NCBI GenBank assembly: GCA_009930445.1 | Contig: RZYD01000004.1 | Coordinates: 1 to 34,361 of the forward strand | Direction of reading: 5' to 3' | Length of the DNA: 34,361 nt | Source: Bacteroidia bacterium | Lineage (GTDB): Bacteria > Bacteroidota > Bacteroidia > Bacteroidales > BM520 | In this document: positions 7,961 through 15,938 of the stretch, piece after piece | Position numbering within the stretch: position 1 is the first letter of the stretch | Layout: every line of letters begins with the position of its first letter | Position numbers and translations under genes: made by a program | Notes under the pieces: generated by a model | Database searches by the model: none | Seen by the model: only the letters and a program-made list of their open reading frames with translations | Told to the model about the DNA's origin: nothing

Positions 7961-8263
7961 CTAATTATTAGCTTTATATATATAAGCCTCTAAACGGCTC
8001 ACCTTGCGAAATTTAAACTTTCTGATAGCTTTTACCACATACTTCACATTATCCTTGTCTACGACTATGTCAGCCTCTTTCAGGTCCTCATTAACATCAC
8101 AATAGAGCTTACAAGCCTTAGACGGGTCGCCCTCAGCCAAAATCACATCCTCAGCTTTAAGAGGCAAGATAATTCCCATAATAGTCCCGACATTAAAATA
8201 TTCCTCAGTCTTACTATACAGGGTAGGTCTTTTTACTGTGATTTGCTCATTAAAAAATATCAT
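7961..8263 (-). CDS. Head closure / head-tail adaptor protein
   Basis: 100 aa, small beta-barrel pattern: 'NEQITVKRPTLYSKTEEYFN', 'IMGIILPLKAEDVILAEGD', 'DIVVDKDNVKYVVKAIRKF'. The order connector, adaptor, gp10-like protein, tail terminator is the standard siphovirus head-completion cassette (SPP1 gp16 / lambda FII-like stopper). It overlaps the upstream connector gene by 4 bp (ATGA). Assignment rests on size, order and the barrel-type strand pattern. Confidence 0.75.
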   Translation of the reverse strand: MIFFNEQITVKRPTLYSKTEEYFNVGTIMGIILPLKAEDVILAEGDPSKACKLYCDVNEDLKEADIVVDKDNVKYVVKAIRKFKFRKVSRLEAYIYKANN

Positions 8264-8847
8264 ATATTTCTAACTCTATAAGTGGATAACATAGATTTTA
8301 ATTCAGGAGTTAAACAATCCTGAAAGGTGACATTTCCTCCGTCTAATCCCTCAGAACTCTCACCCTCACTCTCACTTTTATTATAAAACCCGTCAGCTAA
8401 CTTTAAACAGGCTAATTTAAGCCCATTAGGTAAATCAGCACTATCTCCTGAGATCGTATATCCAGCAGTATAAACAACCTTATAATTATTATATCCTGAT
8501 TGAACTCCTAGATTTTCTCTAGTGAAATTCAATTTGATTATTCCCTCATCAGTCAATAGAGCATAATTATCTCTATCCTCCTCACTCCAACTAGGTGAAC
8601 TTTCTGTCCCTGAGTTATAATAAACAGTCACATCAGTTATCTTAGTCCGATTAGTTAAGAAAATTTGGTCGCCCTCATCAATAATATCATCTCCGTTAAA
8701 ATACTCAGTGACCTCTCCTTTAACTAATTTATTCTGACAATAGGATTGAACAAAATCAATCACACCATTCACAATCAAGTCAATTTTATCATCATAAGTA
8801 TCTACACTTATACCAGCGAAATTTTTAAACTCTGCTTTTGTAATCAT
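8260..8847 (-). CDS. Head-tail connector protein (gp6-like adaptor)
   Basis: 195 aa. The N-terminal helical region ('EFKNFAGISVDTYDDKIDLI' and 'GVIDFVQSYCQNKLVKGEVT') matches the phage gp6-like connector family that docks under the portal. A C-terminal helix with acidic insert (DGFYNKSESEGESSEG) follows. It is the first connector gene after the inserted glycosyltransferase/methyltransferase genes; in most HK97-type phages it would follow the capsid gene much more closely. The leader before its ATG is AT-rich (TTTAAAAATATG). Confidence 0.8.
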   Translation of the reverse strand: MITKAEFKNFAGISVDTYDDKIDLIVNGVIDFVQSYCQNKLVKGEVTEYFNGDDIIDEGDQIFLTNRTKITDVTVYYNSGTESSPSWSEEDRDNYALLTDEGIIKLNFTRENLGVQSGYNNYKVVYTAGYTISGDSADLPNGLKLACLKLADGFYNKSESEGESSEGLDGGNVTFQDCLTPELKSMLSTYRVRNI

Positions 8848-8856
8848 ATTTTTAAA

Positions 8857-9486
8857 TTAAAATTTATACCCCTTAGCACTTTTACCAATCCCCTCGTGCC
8901 AAGTTTCTAAGTCTTTGAGATATACACTTAAATATCCGTTCTTTCTCCAAAATCCACCCCTCTCAACATCTTTCTCAATCATCTGCTCAGCCATTAACTC
9001 AAAAGCCTCTCTAGGTATCACTGTGAACATTCCTCCTGTGTGAGTAGTTATCTCAACATTAAAAGAACCCAATTCTCTCCTATTATCAACTATCTGAGGC
9101 TTATAGGAGGGCAATATATTCAAATCTAAAGGGGCTGTGATGTATTTATCTCCCACTTCGTTATAAAACCTCATAATCTCTGCTAAAATCCCTCTAGTCT
9201 TAATTTGGCAGTCATCATCAAACTTCATTACATAGTCAGGAATAAACCCGTGTTTAGTCCCCTCTCTATATCCACGAACCCAAGCCCTAACTATTCCCTC
9301 GTTTTCAATATTACTAATTACATTATAGCCTTTTTTCTTAAGCCATTCAACAGTTCCGTCATTACTTCCGTTATCTACAACAATATGCTCATAAGGATAA
9401 CCAGCTTTTCTTTTTAATTCTCCTAAAAATCTCCTAGTAGTTTCTAAGCGACCTCTAGTAATTGTGATAACTAAAACTTTTTTCAT
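8857..9486 (-). CDS. Glycosyltransferase family 2 (GT-A fold)
   Basis: 209 aa. The N-terminus 'KKVLVITITRGRLETTRRF' and the motif 'HIVVDNGSNDGTVEWLKKKG' are classic GT2 nucleotide-sugar binding features; 'MKFDDDC' provides the metal-binding DxD. 'ETWHEGIGKSAKGYKF' ends the protein. It overlaps the methyltransferase gene by 4 bp (ATGA), so the two are translationally coupled. The gene lies inside the head module between capsid and connector genes, which points to late expression and possibly to sugar decoration of the virion; host cell-surface change is the alternative. The acceptor and donor cannot be told from sequence. Confidence 0.85.
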   Translation of the reverse strand: MKKVLVITITRGRLETTRRFLGELKRKAGYPYEHIVVDNGSNDGTVEWLKKKGYNVISNIENEGIVRAWVRGYREGTKHGFIPDYVMKFDDDCQIKTRGILAEIMRFYNEVGDKYITAPLDLNILPSYKPQIVDNRRELGSFNVEITTHTGGMFTVIPREAFELMAEQMIEKDVERGGFWRKNGYLSVYLKDLETWHEGIGKSAKGYKF

Positions 9487-10043
9487 AATAATTTTATAGT
9501 AATTAACATTTTTGAATAATCATCAGACCTAGCTACATATCGGTCAACGACCTTAAAATATAAATCTAATCTTTCTAAAAATAACTCCTCGTAGATTGAG
9601 GTTTTATGTTTTTCAGCAGGATTACCACCACACTCATCTTGTTCAACCACACCGAGAGGCACAACAATCATCATATACTTGAATATCCCCTTTAACCTAA
9701 CCAATAAATCAAACATCTCATTTTCCTCTAAATGCTCTAACACATCCCCAAAGATTGCGAGATCGTAGGTTTTCTTACTATCCCACCATTCCCTTATATC
9801 ACACTTCTCAACCACATTATAAATCCCCTCATACTTCAACCACTCAACAGACTTATCAAAAACTTCTAATCCTTTTAAAAAGATATTAGGTCCAAGAACT
9901 GAACGAGCTATCACTCCATACTTACCAAGACCAGCACCAAAATCAACGATAGTAGCAGGTTGTATTCTTTTTAAAATAACCTTAGCGACTTCATCTGTCA
10001 TCCCCCAACTTCCTCCTGTATTTTCAGGTTTTATCTTTTCCAT
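9483..10043 (-). CDS. SAM-dependent class I methyltransferase
   Basis: 186 aa. Motif I 'TIVDFGAGLGKYGVIAR' binds S-adenosylmethionine; the acidic end of strand 2 (LEVFDKS), 'YDLAIFGDVLEHLEENEMFD' (motif IV region of small-molecule and sugar methyltransferases) and 'MMIVVPLG' follow in the right order. No DNA-methyltransferase catalytic motif (DPPY/PC) is visible, so a sugar or small-molecule acceptor is more likely than DNA. It overlaps glycosyltransferase genes on both sides (13 bp upstream, 4 bp downstream), so the three form one coupled unit, perhaps to make and cap an O-methylated glycan. Confidence 0.85.
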   Translation of the reverse strand: MEKIKPENTGGSWGMTDEVAKVILKRIQPATIVDFGAGLGKYGVIARSVLGPNIFLKGLEVFDKSVEWLKYEGIYNVVEKCDIREWWDSKKTYDLAIFGDVLEHLEENEMFDLLVRLKGIFKYMMIVVPLGVVEQDECGGNPAEKHKTSIYEELFLERLDLYFKVVDRYVARSDDYSKMLITIKLL

Positions 10044-11515
10044 ATTTTCATAAAATCAACTTTATTAAAATCAATCACTTCACCCTTTTTCATCATTCTA
10101 TTATATAGGTCAGGATTTTCTAAAAGCATTTTCTTGTCATACTTTAGCTGTCTTTCCTTTTTAGCCTTTACATCCTCATCTCTCACATAACCAAAATGCT
10201 TTAAGATATATTCAGTTTCTTTCCTATTCTGATAAGCATATTTAGGTCCTGAACCACAGTGTAGATTTCTGTCATAGAACTTTTGTGATTGTTCGGGGCA
10301 ATATCTAAATAACCTGATATTCTTTTGCTGAGAAAACACCCCGTCAATTCTTACTTTATCCTCAGACCCCCAATAATGAGCCAAGACAAAATCATAGGCA
10401 ATACCACTATTGAGCAAACTGATAATAGCAGGTCTATTTAATTCCTCATCAAAGAACTCATCTGCGTCAATCGGGATAATTCCAAGAGGATTTTTAGAGA
10501 TAGCATATTGAGTAGCCCTCTCTCTTAATAAGTTCTCAGCCTTACCAAACAATTTGAATTTATGCTCGTAGATCGTGATAGGGTAATATTCTTTTAACCT
10601 TTTTAACTCTTTTATAGTTTTAGTATCTGAGTTATCACAGACAACAACTATCTCGTCAATTAGTTTCCTTTTAAATAAGTCAATAATTACTCTACTCATA
10701 TATCTGTCAGCCTCATTACCGACAATCATACTCCCGATTATTCTTTCCTTGTTTTTCCACTTTAAATTAAAATAAGCAAGACCATTATAATAATTAGAAC
10801 GCCAAAACTCAGACATAGTATTTACACTATCCTTGCCCTCGTGTTTGGCTTTAGCCTTGCTTACACAAATTTTATATCCTCGCCTTTTAACATTCTCACA
10901 TAAATCATTATCCTCAAACATAAAGAAAAATGTTTCATCAAATCCTCCAATCATCTCAAATAACTCTCTCCTAATACACATCACAGAGCCATTAAGACCC
11001 CAAGAGGTTTCAGAACAAGCAGTCCCGACCATTCCGACCTCACTATCACTAAAAGGCTTTAACAGATTATAGAAAAAACCACTCTCACTTAACTCAACAT
11101 CATCATTTAGGAATAAGATAAACTCTCCTAGTCCCTCATTTAACTTAGCCCCGTCATTACAGGCTTTAGCAAAACCCCCAACCTCAGGGCTAAACTTCCT
11201 CTCAATAACTTCAAGAGTAATTTTTTTCTGTTTTAAATATTTTTTAAGAACACCTAAACTAGCGATTGATTTCTTGTCCTTAGTAGGCACAACAACATCA
11301 ATAACTCCTCTTTGATATTTCTTGCCGAGAATATTACGCCCAGTCAATTTATCTCTCTCAACCTCATCAGGCATATAAACATCCTCCAGCAACTCAGTCT
11401 TTTTAACAATCTTATCTTTTTTTAATTGTTTATATTCCTCAGGGCTTACAGCTCTGACATCCCCTGGCACATAATTATCTTGACCTTTTAGATATTCCAC
11501 TAATATCTTGGTCAT
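10031..11515 (-). CDS. Two-domain glycosyltransferase with an N-terminal capsid-associated-like domain
   Basis: 494 aa in three parts. Residues 1-45 ('KILVEYLKGQDNYVPGDVRA', then a short helix) resemble the complete 59-aa head-module protein encoded just upstream. Residues about 70-260 form a GT2 domain ('GVIDVVVPTKDKKSIASLGV', 'EFILFLNDDVELSESGFFYN', 'GGFDETFFFMFEDNDLCENV'), and residues about 260-490 form a second GT2-like domain with 'LGIIPIDADEFFDEELNRPA' (DxD-like). The gene sits directly after the small head gene and before the methyltransferase. The fusion suggests the enzyme is brought to the capsid, or at least descends from such a protein. Sugar donor and acceptor are unknown. Confidence 0.82.
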   Translation of the reverse strand: MTKILVEYLKGQDNYVPGDVRAVSPEEYKQLKKDKIVKKTELLEDVYMPDEVERDKLTGRNILGKKYQRGVIDVVVPTKDKKSIASLGVLKKYLKQKKITLEVIERKFSPEVGGFAKACNDGAKLNEGLGEFILFLNDDVELSESGFFYNLLKPFSDSEVGMVGTACSETSWGLNGSVMCIRRELFEMIGGFDETFFFMFEDNDLCENVKRRGYKICVSKAKAKHEGKDSVNTMSEFWRSNYYNGLAYFNLKWKNKERIIGSMIVGNEADRYMSRVIIDLFKRKLIDEIVVVCDNSDTKTIKELKRLKEYYPITIYEHKFKLFGKAENLLRERATQYAISKNPLGIIPIDADEFFDEELNRPAIISLLNSGIAYDFVLAHYWGSEDKVRIDGVFSQQKNIRLFRYCPEQSQKFYDRNLHCGSGPKYAYQNRKETEYILKHFGYVRDEDVKAKKERQLKYDKKMLLENPDLYNRMMKKGEVIDFNKVDFMKIWKR

Positions 11516-11521
11516 AATTTT

Positions 11522-11701
11522 TTACTTAGATTTTTTATACTCTTTAGCAAATCCTTTCTTAATAAATTTCTCTGCTAAACTTTTGTTAAAACCAGCAACC
11601 TCACCTTTGATATAAGGGGTATGTGGTTTAACGAACTCAATTAAAACCAATTTCTTAGTTTCCTTTTTTTCCTCTTTGTTAGAGGTGTTTTGTCTTGCCA
11701 T
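11522..11701 (-). CDS. Small head-module protein (missed by the ORF track)
   Basis: 59 aa, below the ORF cut-off; stop TAA at 11522-11524, start ATG at 11701. After a basic tail (MARQNTSNKEEKKETKK) comes 'LVLIEFVKPHTPYIKGEVAG' and a helix 'LAEKFIKKGFAKEYKK'. Short proteins with this strand-loop-YxxGE[VI]-helix pattern are common between the capsid and connector genes of HK97-type phages; their job is not well known. The same pattern opens the 494-aa glycosyltransferase 7 bp downstream. It is separated from the capsid gene by a strong stem-loop. Confidence 0.8.
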   Translation of the reverse strand: MARQNTSNKEEKKETKKLVLIEFVKPHTPYIKGEVAGFNKSLAEKFIKKGFAKEYKKSK

Positions 11702-11724
11702 AAATTTAGATTATTAAGTTAATT

Positions 11725-11765
11725 AGCTTACGAGGTCCACCTCAAAAGAGATGAACCTTAAAGCT
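11725..11765 (-). terminator. Strong stem-loop immediately after the major capsid gene
   Basis: As minus-strand RNA a 10-bp stem (GGUUCAUCUC / GAGGUGGACC, UUUU loop, two G-U pairs) is extended by an outer AGCUU/AAGCU stem. On the opposite strand the two G-U pairs become C-A mismatches, so the structure belongs to the transcribed strand. It begins at the capsid stop codon and has no U-tract, so I read it as an attenuator or a 3' stabiliser that sets the ratio of capsid to downstream products. Confidence 0.65.
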
Positions 11766-12825
11766 ATTTAACACCAGTCATTTTCTTACAAGCGGCAGGA
11801 AGTGTATAAACACCGTCCACAGCTTCAGCAACAACTAGCTCAACTTGTAACTTAGATAGGACTTTGTCTGTATCAACAAACATTTTTTCTCCGTCCTTAA
11901 TCCAGTAATACCACATATCACCGAAATAGATTTCTGTGGTATCAGCAGAACTTCCTAAATTAGCAGGGATGTCAGCACTTTCAACCAAAGGTTTGCCTAA
12001 TACTTTAGTAGTATTAAAGTCAAAAATTGGTCTACCGTTGTCATCCTCTACATTTAGAATAGCCTGCATTCCAAGTGAGGAAGTTAAGAATACTGCGTTA
12101 TCACGATATTGTTCATCTAGAGCAAAATATAGTTTAACCATATCTTTATACTCTAAAGCTGAACCAGCCTGAGCAATAGTGCCAGTCAAAGAAGCAGATC
12201 GTAGACCTGTAGGCTTAGCGTCACCGTCACCAGCAACGAAAGCACTTTCCTCTTTGTTTCTTAACGAACGAGCACACAATTCACCAACATAGTTAACGAT
12301 ATTATATGCTGAGGTATTTAACAACTTACGAGGAATAAGAACTCTAGCCGCTAAATAGTAATCCCCAAGAGTTTTCTTGTTTAAAGTAGGATTGCTTTCA
12401 GTGATAGTTTCGTTCTCATCTACCCAATAACCTGTAACACCTGTCCCCTCAGTAGGTAATTGAAAATTACCTGACATTTGGAAAACAAAAGCCAACTTAC
12501 GCATTTTGGCAATTTTATCTTTGGCTTGTAAGATAAAAGAGCTTAATTCGGTAGGCACAGCGTAACCGAATGATTCAGTATCAGAGTCAATAGCTTTCTT
12601 TTCAAACTCAGCAGATTTCTGCTCACTACATACTTCTTTGATGAAGTTAGCAGATTTCTCTAAATTTTCCTCGTCACTATTAACTTTAACTTCGTCTTTT
12701 AAAGTGCCTTTGACCTCATCAAGGACTTCCTTTTTAAGGTCAGGGATTATTTCTTTAATCCCGTCAGCCATTATGGATTTTAATTCCTCCATAGTGACCT
12801 CTTTGATTTCATTTTTTTCACTCAT
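11764..12825 (-). CDS. Major capsid protein, HK97 fold
   Basis: 353 aa. Residues 1-80 are charged and helical ('MEELKSIMADGIKEIIPDLK'), the delta/scaffold-like segment that the prohead protease would remove. The rest matches the HK97 gp5 family: 'ESFGYAVPTELSSFILQAKD', 'MRKLAFVFQMSGNFQLPTEG', 'LIPRKLLNTSAYNIVNYVGE', 'ESAFVAGDGDAKPTGLRSAS' and 'IYFGDMWYYWIKDGEKMFVD'. It follows the protease gene by 17 bp and ends inside the base of a strong stem-loop. The exact cleavage site is not visible. The stop codon is TAG. Confidence 0.95.
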   Translation of the reverse strand: MSEKNEIKEVTMEELKSIMADGIKEIIPDLKKEVLDEVKGTLKDEVKVNSDEENLEKSANFIKEVCSEQKSAEFEKKAIDSDTESFGYAVPTELSSFILQAKDKIAKMRKLAFVFQMSGNFQLPTEGTGVTGYWVDENETITESNPTLNKKTLGDYYLAARVLIPRKLLNTSAYNIVNYVGELCARSLRNKEESAFVAGDGDAKPTGLRSASLTGTIAQAGSALEYKDMVKLYFALDEQYRDNAVFLTSSLGMQAILNVEDDNGRPIFDFNTTKVLGKPLVESADIPANLGSSADTTEIYFGDMWYYWIKDGEKMFVDTDKVLSKLQVELVVAEAVDGVYTLPAACKKMTGVK

Positions 12826-12842
12826 AAAATTAAAGATTAAAA

Positions 12843-13676
12843 TTATTTAGATTTTGTTATCCTAAGCAAATATTGACTTGATTTCAAATTCTGCTTAGCA
12901 ACTTGTCTAATACGGAGGATTTTTTTATCAGGGTTGCTATTGCCCTCTCCGTTATCAGCTACGACCTTTGTTTTGTGAGCCTTAATCTCACTAATATGTT
13001 TTTTTAAAAACTTTCTACTCATAGGCATTACCCAACATTTCTTTTCTCCATTCTCACGGTAATAAACCTTTAACTCTTTTTTCTTAACATCAATCTTAGT
13101 ATAATCAGCCTTGATGATTTTTTCTTTCTTTTCCTCTTTCTCTTTTTCCTCATCTTTCTTTTCAGTTTTCTTTTTATCATCCTTTACATTTATCAATTCA
13201 GTATCAGGATTAGCACCAGCTAAAACAGGTGACCATTCGTAAAGACGAGCCTTTGTGATAACTCTAATATCAGGGTCATCCTCACTCCACTCATAACCAA
13301 GAACTCTAAAGCCGATTGAGAACTCATCAACAGTTCCAAATTTCAAATCACTATAAGCCTCTTTACCTCTTTGAGTTTCTAAATTGAATTGTCCTTTAAT
13401 ATATAAACCTTTCTCATCCTCACGAGCCTCCAAAGTCTTAGCAATAGGCTGGTCCCAATTATGAGCCCAAACTCCCTTAGGGAATTTCTTAGCAAGGCTT
13501 TCAGCGAAAGCACCTCTTTTAATAATATCTCCCACTAGGTCAACATTATCAAAAATACTAACATAAGCCTCAACAATACCTTTCTCATCATCAGCTTTAC
13601 TTTCAATGATTTTGAGTTTCACAGGTAAAATGACTTTTATGTCTGCCTTTGCCTCAGCATTATTTTTTTTGCTCAT
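12843..13676 (-). CDS. Prohead protease, HK97 family (S78)
   Basis: 277 aa. Residues 20-150 match the family: 'EKGIVEAYVSIFDNVDLVGD', 'RGAFAESLAKKFPKGVWAHN' (the His of the catalytic triad is in AHNWD), 'GKEAYSDLKFGTVDEFSIGF' (catalytic Ser in FSIGF). A highly charged linker (KKTEKKDEEKEKEEKKEK) and a basic C-terminal domain with 'YRENGEKKCWVMP' follow, longer than the minimal protease and possibly a scaffold part. It has its own promoter at 13713-13741, and lies between portal and capsid genes as expected. Confidence 0.92.
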   Translation of the reverse strand: MSKKNNAEAKADIKVILPVKLKIIESKADDEKGIVEAYVSIFDNVDLVGDIIKRGAFAESLAKKFPKGVWAHNWDQPIAKTLEAREDEKGLYIKGQFNLETQRGKEAYSDLKFGTVDEFSIGFRVLGYEWSEDDPDIRVITKARLYEWSPVLAGANPDTELINVKDDKKKTEKKDEEKEKEEKKEKIIKADYTKIDVKKKELKVYYRENGEKKCWVMPMSRKFLKKHISEIKAHKTKVVADNGEGNSNPDKKILRIRQVAKQNLKSSQYLLRITKSK

Positions 13677-13712
13677 ATTTTTAACTTAGTTAAATTATTT
13701 CTATATATCTTG

Positions 13713-13741
13713 ATTATAGCAGGAAATCAAAAAACTGACAA
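13713..13741 (-). promoter_or_regulatory. Late-module promoter TTGTCA-N17-TGC-TATAAT
   Basis: TTGTCA, 17 bp, TATAAT on the minus strand, with TGC directly before the -10 (extended -10, TGn). It lies in the 127-bp gap between portal and protease genes, 37 bp before the protease ATG, and would raise expression of protease, capsid and downstream genes. The promoter before the portal gene has the same hexamers, spacing and TGC. Confidence 0.8.
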
Positions 13742-13743
13742 CA

Positions 13744-13788
13744 TTATTCGCCTCTTTTCTTTTTGATTTCTTTAATAGTTTTAGACAT
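13744..13788 (-). CDS. Possible 14-aa leader peptide
   Basis: A 14-codon frame, MSKTIKEIKKKRGE, starts 15 bp after the portal stop and ends just upstream of the protease promoter. The codons look like those of a real gene start rather than random DNA, and no other gene lies here. It may be a tiny gene, a remnant of a longer one, or chance. Confidence is low. Confidence 0.25.
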   Translation of the reverse strand: MSKTIKEIKKKRGE

Positions 13789-13803
13789 ATATATTTTTAA
13801 TTA

Positions 13804-15879
13804 TTAAATAGGCACAATATCACATTTACAATTAGGATGAACTGGTATCTCTCCTTGAATACTTTTCATAGTCCACTGGTTCTGTGATTTTGCTACACAC
13901 TCCTCACAAGCCCCAGGGCTTAATAACCACTCAGCCTCGTTAAAACCATAATACATATAGGTTTGTAGATGAGCCTCAGTAATTCCTCTAGCAGTTTCAG
14001 TCCTAGCAATCATCTCAGCTCTAGTATCACCAGCAAAGCTGAATACCTTTCTTACCCTCTTAGTTAACTCACCGATATTCTCTCCCTGAGCAATACCCTC
14101 CCTGATCGTGGTATCAAAGGCAGTGATAGTAGTGTCATTTATATTCTTACCAATTTCCTCACCAACTTTATCCAACCACTCTCTTAAGAACTGAAAATCA
14201 GATATAGCAGGTTGGTTTATCAATTCACTAGCTTGTTTAGCACCTCTCATCACGGTTTCATACATTAGAGGATTGATTATCTCAATAGTGGCACTTAACT
14301 CATCCTCTACATCAATACCAATATCCTCAGCAACACTCTTTTTAACTTTCTCTAATTTAGCTATAAACCTGCCCTCCTGAGCCTTAAAGAACTTTTTAAA
14401 TGTATCAGACCATATTTTCTCTAAACTCTCCTCCTCAGCCATTCTAGCCTTATACCAAGCCTCAACAACATCCTTACTCAACTCTAGTTTTTTTTTTGGT
14501 TCAGCCTTTTTATCAACTAACTTAAAAACAACTTTCTTTTTACCCTCTAAAATCTCATAGGCTTTCTTAGTGGCTTTCTCAGATAATTTCTTATTTCTTA
14601 ACTTTCTATTTAAAATCATTTTCTTAACATATTTCTCAGTCTTAAGGTCAACTCTACCCTCATCCATTTTCCTAGCGTCACCAATCTTTAAAATCTCAGC
14701 AGATTTTTTCTCTCCACCAATCATAGGTAAAGAAGTAAGAGGCATATAAATATACTCTCCCCCCTTGATAGGAGTAAGTCCGTCCATTTCTCTGACCTCA
14801 TTAACGGTCCTCCAACGATTAACGCTTTCAGTCTTTTTCTTTAACTCTATTTCCTCATCCTCTTTGGCAAGAGGCTCAAAGCCTAACCAAATATCATCAT
14901 CAAACTTAGGCACTAAAAACTCATTCAACTGCTCACAGATTTCAGTAGCCAAAGGTTCTAAAGTCCATTTATTAAACTGATATTCCCCAGCGACAGCAGA
15001 GGCTCTATTTACATCATCAAAAGTCATCAAAGATTTCGGCACTCCAAATATTCCAAGTATCTCATCTCTGTTTAACTTACGACCCTCAATAAATTCTAAA
15101 TCACGAGGAGGGATGACATTAGGTTTAAACTTCATACCACCTTGTAATATCTGAATTTTATGAGCATTTTCAAACCCTGCCATTTTAGCCTTAGACTTTT
15201 TCTCTAATCTCTTAATTTCTTTATTATCCAATATTTCCTCAGTTTCTAAAAAACCACTAGAGATCGCACCCTCTTTCAAAAGATTGTTATTAGATTGAAG
15301 CATATAGTCATCATTCTCAGCAGTCATTCTTACAGCCTCAATAATACCAATACCTTTGTCAGGATTTTTAGGATTATAATTTTTTAAAAAGATAACTTGG
15401 TTCGGGCTATACTCTCGTTTATAAGTCCCAATCTCATAAACATACTTAACCACATTACCCTCTTTATCTTTCTCTGCTTTAAAATACTCAGGTCTAGCAA
15501 TATACATCTGAGTAGGATTATTCCCGTTCTTATCTCCACCCTCTAATATCCAGGGTGAAGCACCTAACAAATCTCTATACACAACACTCAACTGAATAAA
15601 ATTATATTTAGTCATTTGAGAGTTAACCCTATTTAACAATTCAAGGACTGGATGTTCCAAGACCTCAAACACTTTATCTCCTTTTAATTTATATGCCTTA
15701 AATTCAATCTGAGCCAAACCCATAGACCTACGAGCAACACAACCATAAACCCAGCTCTTATAAAAATCTAAAGCGTCATTCTTAGTGACGATATTAGACA
15801 TTATGCCTGAGTTATAAAAAAAGGAATAAGGCACGCCTTTCTTTTCACCGAGATTAAAGATTTTACTAAATAGTCCCAT
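13804..15879 (-). CDS. Portal protein fused to a MuF-like head morphogenesis domain
   Basis: 691 aa. Residues 1-390 are an HK97-family portal ('YKSWVYGCVARRSMGLAQIE'-like start, 'DKGIGIIEAVRMTAENDDYM', 'LNRDEILGIFGVPKSLMTFD', 'RASAVAGEYQFNKWTLEPLA'). Residues about 480-691 are a MuF / SPP1 gp7-type domain: 'TIREGIAQGENIGELTKRVR', 'AEMIARTETARGITEAHLQT', then 'CEECVAKSQNQW' and 'IPVHPNCKCDIVPI' at the very end. A K-rich linker joins them. In many phages these are two adjacent genes. The gene has its own promoter at 15908-15936 and an AT-rich leader. The portal is the DNA channel at one capsid vertex; the MuF part is probably a minor head protein. Confidence 0.93.
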   Translation of the reverse strand: MGLFSKIFNLGEKKGVPYSFFYNSGIMSNIVTKNDALDFYKSWVYGCVARRSMGLAQIEFKAYKLKGDKVFEVLEHPVLELLNRVNSQMTKYNFIQLSVVYRDLLGASPWILEGGDKNGNNPTQMYIARPEYFKAEKDKEGNVVKYVYEIGTYKREYSPNQVIFLKNYNPKNPDKGIGIIEAVRMTAENDDYMLQSNNNLLKEGAISSGFLETEEILDNKEIKRLEKKSKAKMAGFENAHKIQILQGGMKFKPNVIPPRDLEFIEGRKLNRDEILGIFGVPKSLMTFDDVNRASAVAGEYQFNKWTLEPLATEICEQLNEFLVPKFDDDIWLGFEPLAKEDEEIELKKKTESVNRWRTVNEVREMDGLTPIKGGEYIYMPLTSLPMIGGEKKSAEILKIGDARKMDEGRVDLKTEKYVKKMILNRKLRNKKLSEKATKKAYEILEGKKKVVFKLVDKKAEPKKKLELSKDVVEAWYKARMAEEESLEKIWSDTFKKFFKAQEGRFIAKLEKVKKSVAEDIGIDVEDELSATIEIINPLMYETVMRGAKQASELINQPAISDFQFLREWLDKVGEEIGKNINDTTITAFDTTIREGIAQGENIGELTKRVRKVFSFAGDTRAEMIARTETARGITEAHLQTYMYYGFNEAEWLLSPGACEECVAKSQNQWTMKSIQGEIPVHPNCKCDIVPI

Positions 15880-15907
15880 ATTATTTTTAATAATTTTAAC
15901 TATCTAA

Positions 15908-15936
15908 ATTATAGCACTATACCCACAATTTGACAA
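15908..15936 (-). promoter_or_regulatory. Late-module promoter TTGTCA-N17-TGC-TATAAT upstream of the portal gene
   Basis: TTGTCA, 17 bp, TATAAT on the minus strand, with TGC before the -10 as in the protease promoter. It lies in the 59-bp gap after the terminase large subunit stop and about 28 bp before the portal ATG. Two promoters of nearly the same make in one operon point to recruitment of the host's main sigma factor for late genes. Confidence 0.8.
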
Positions 15937-15938
15937 TA

